Below, one piece after another: positions 5,052 through 6,428 of a DNA stretch of 6,428 nt. The notes beneath the pieces were generated by a model. It was not told the origin of the DNA. It made no database searches and saw only the letters and a program-made list of their open reading frames with translations. The stretch spans positions 1-6,428 of the forward strand of contig JAGLEG010000191.1 in the NCBI GenBank assembly GCA_023145185.1, given 5' to 3'. The translations under genes and the position numbers were made by a program. The first letter of the stretch is position 1; each line of letters begins with the position of its first letter. Origin of the DNA: Thermoplasmata archaeon (GTDB taxonomy: Archaea; Thermoplasmatota; Penumbrarchaeia; Penumbrarchaeales; Penumbrarchaeaceae).

Positions 5052-6428
5052 TCACTCCCACTCGATGGTTCCCGGCGGCTTGGAGGTGACGTCAACCGCC
5101 ACGCTGTCTATACCTGGAAGGGCCAGAAGCCTGGGGATGATATCATCGTAGAACTCGTCTGGAAGCTCGGACACCTCTGCGGTCATCGCCCTCTGCGACC
5201 ATACAGGCCTTACCACGACCATCTCACCATCCAAGAATGAGATGGGAACCAGTACGGTGGGACACTGCCACACGGAGTCGTACAGCTCGTGCTCCTTCAG
5301 CCCCTCCATCACCACGTGATCGCACTCGCGGAGGAGGTCCATCCTCTCCTCGGTTATGAACCGCTCCACCGGAGCAGGCGTCGAAACGTCCTTCAACCCC
5401 ACCATGAGAACGCATCTGTTTATTCCGGCTGTCCTGTTGACGAGCCTTGTGGAAAAGAGCTTGATGGCGGGCCAGTCTACCTTCTCATCAGCCCACAGCG
5501 CCACGGGATGCTCGTACGACCTGGCGTCCCCTTTAACGCCTACGGACCTCACCGGAAGGACAAGCCCCTTGACCTTCCCACTGGCCCACTCATCCTCCTG
5601 GATGCCCGTCTCGACCCTCCCCTGGATCTCCTGGATGCCCTCCATTGTGGTGTGGATCAGCCAGCTGTCCTGGCAGAGCGCCCTTATCCCCAATCCTGGT
5701 CCGGGAAACGGCTGCCTGTGTACGAGGCCCCAGGGCAGACCCAGCTGCTCCCCCACCTCCCTGACCTCCGCCTTGTACAAGTCCTTCACCGGCTCGATCA
5801 CCTGACCCTTCCGGATCATCTCCATTATCACGTCTACCCTGTTGTGATGTGTCTTGATGACGGCGGCGTTCTCGGTCCCACCGCTTTCGATCGTATCTGG
5901 ATATAGCGTTCCCTGGGCGAGTACCCAGTCATCCTCCTTTGTATCCGAGGCGATCTCGTTCACTATCTCGACAAAAAGCCTGCCGATGATCACCCGTTTC
6001 TCCTCTGGATCCTGAACCCCCTCAAGGGAAGATAGATACATGTGGGAGGCGTCCACCACCTCGAGGTCGATCCTACCGATCCCGCCAAGCGCTTCCGCCA
6101 CGGACGACGATTCATCCTTCCTCATCAGCCCCGTATCAATGTGGATGAAGCGGGTCTGTCCGGGGGGCAGGGCCTTGTTGAGAAGTGCTGCCACAACGGT
6201 GGAATCCACCCCGCCGGACAGGAGTGCCAGCACCTTGCGCCCTCCCGCCTCCTTCCGGATCCTCTCCACTATCTCATCGATATTGGACTCCACGGTCCAC
6301 CCCTGCCGGGCCCCGCAGATGCCGATAACGAAGTTCTCCAGCATCTCCGAGCCGTGGATGGTGTCCGAAACCTCGGGATGGAACTGGAAACCCCACCTCC
6401 TCCTTTTCACGTCGGACATCGCCGCGAC
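5052..6428 (-). CDS. guaA: GMP synthase (glutamine-hydrolysing), long type, N-terminus cut off by window edge
   Basis: This cytosolic enzyme makes GMP from XMP, ATP and glutamine, the last step of GMP synthesis. The frame is open to the right edge, and 458 residues are present. Numbered from the first full codon, it starts in the end of the glutamine amidotransferase domain: WGFQFHPEV (12-20) holds catalytic H17 and E19, then MLENFV (29-34). The catalytic cysteine lies outside. Next is the ATP-pyrophosphatase domain: SGGVDS loop (71-76), HIDTGLMRK (96-104), AQGTLYPDTIES (171-182), IKTHHN (191-196) and FPGPGLGIR (241-249). The C-terminal part is about 170 residues, twice the bacterial length, with two dimerization-like units: VLPVRSVGVKGD (290-301) and, later, CPTVLVPI (389-396) ending in KPPGTIEWE (450-458). 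This doubled tail and its details resemble human GMPS. Most archaea carry separate amidotransferase and synthetase genes, so the fused long form is notable. The ATG at 6419 is internal, not a start. Maf follows after one base. Confidence 0.97.
   Translation of the reverse strand, partial: VAAMSDVKRRRWGFQFHPEVSDTIHGSEMLENFVIGICGARQGWTVESNIDEIVERIRKEAGGRKVLALLSGGVDSTVVAALLNKALPPGQTRFIHIDTGLMRKDESSSVAEALGGIGRIDLEVVDASHMYLSSLEGVQDPEEKRVIIGRLFVEIVNEIASDTKEDDWVLAQGTLYPDTIESGGTENAAVIKTHHNRVDVIMEMIRKGQVIEPVKDLYKAEVREVGEQLGLPWGLVHRQPFPGPGLGIRALCQDSWLIHTTMEGIQEIQGRVETGIQEDEWASGKVKGLVLPVRSVGVKGDARSYEHPVALWADEKVDWPAIKLFSTRLVNRTAGINRCVLMVGLKDVSTPAPVERFITEERMDLLRECDHVVMEGLKEHELYDSVWQCPTVLVPISFLDGEMVVVRPVWSQRAMTAEVSELPDEFYDDIIPRLLALPGIDSVAVDVTSKPPGTIEWE

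Noticed and set aside
5051..5095. Longer maf start at 5095
   Set aside because: The added residues do not resemble Maf and the extension overlaps the conserved end of guaA; the start at 5050 gives the canonical N-terminus.
5595..5640. 13-base direct repeat CTCCTGGATGCCC, copies 33 bases apart
   Set aside because: It lies in frame inside guaA and codes for two similar GIQE stretches; too short and isolated to be a repeat element.
5289..5906. Plus-strand open frame of 205 codons opposite guaA
   Set aside because: Shadow of guaA; the minus strand encodes FPGPGL and the other synthetase motifs over the same bases.
6417..6419. ATG at 6419 as start of a separate synthetase subunit of GMP synthase
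   Set aside because: The residues right after it are the FHPE end of the amidotransferase domain, and the frame stays open to the edge, so the gene starts outside the window.

Overview
The window looks like chromosomal DNA of an archaeon, most likely a euryarchaeal or Thermoplasmatota-type lineage. This is inferred from TATA-like boxes placed about 25 to 30 bases before likely transcription starts, heavy use of AGG (Arg) and ATA (Ile) codons in a GC-rich background, and the gene content. I cannot name a species, and a bacterium is not formally excluded.

Layout from left to right. (1) Positions 1-632, minus strand: the N-terminal 210 residues of an AlbA_2 (Schlafen-like) domain protein that runs off the left edge. 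Its base composition and arginine codons differ from the rest, so it may be accessory DNA. (2) 633-789: a non-coding gap with a TATA-like box for that gene. (3) 790-3867, minus: a complete isoleucyl-tRNA synthetase (ileS) with a GVHH form of the HIGH signature. (4) 3868-4054: a divergent promoter region between ileS and an OsmC-family gene. (5) 4055-4486, plus: the OsmC/YhfA-like protein. (6) 4490-5050, minus: a Maf-family nucleotide pyrophosphatase, ending tail to tail with the OsmC gene (3 bases between the stop codons). (7) 5052-6428, minus: most of a fused glutamine-hydrolysing GMP synthase (guaA), running off the right edge. Maf begins one base after the guaA stop codon.

guaA and maf form a clear transcriptional pair joining GMP synthesis and nucleotide-pool cleaning. 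ileS and the OsmC gene are transcribed divergently. The most unusual points are the long, eukaryote-like GMP synthase with a doubled dimerization module in a probable archaeon, and the compositionally distinct AlbA_2 gene beside ileS. I found no CRISPR array, tRNA, rRNA or insertion sequence. I do not see a convincing new multi-gene system inside the window; the AlbA_2 gene is the only lead and its other half lies outside.
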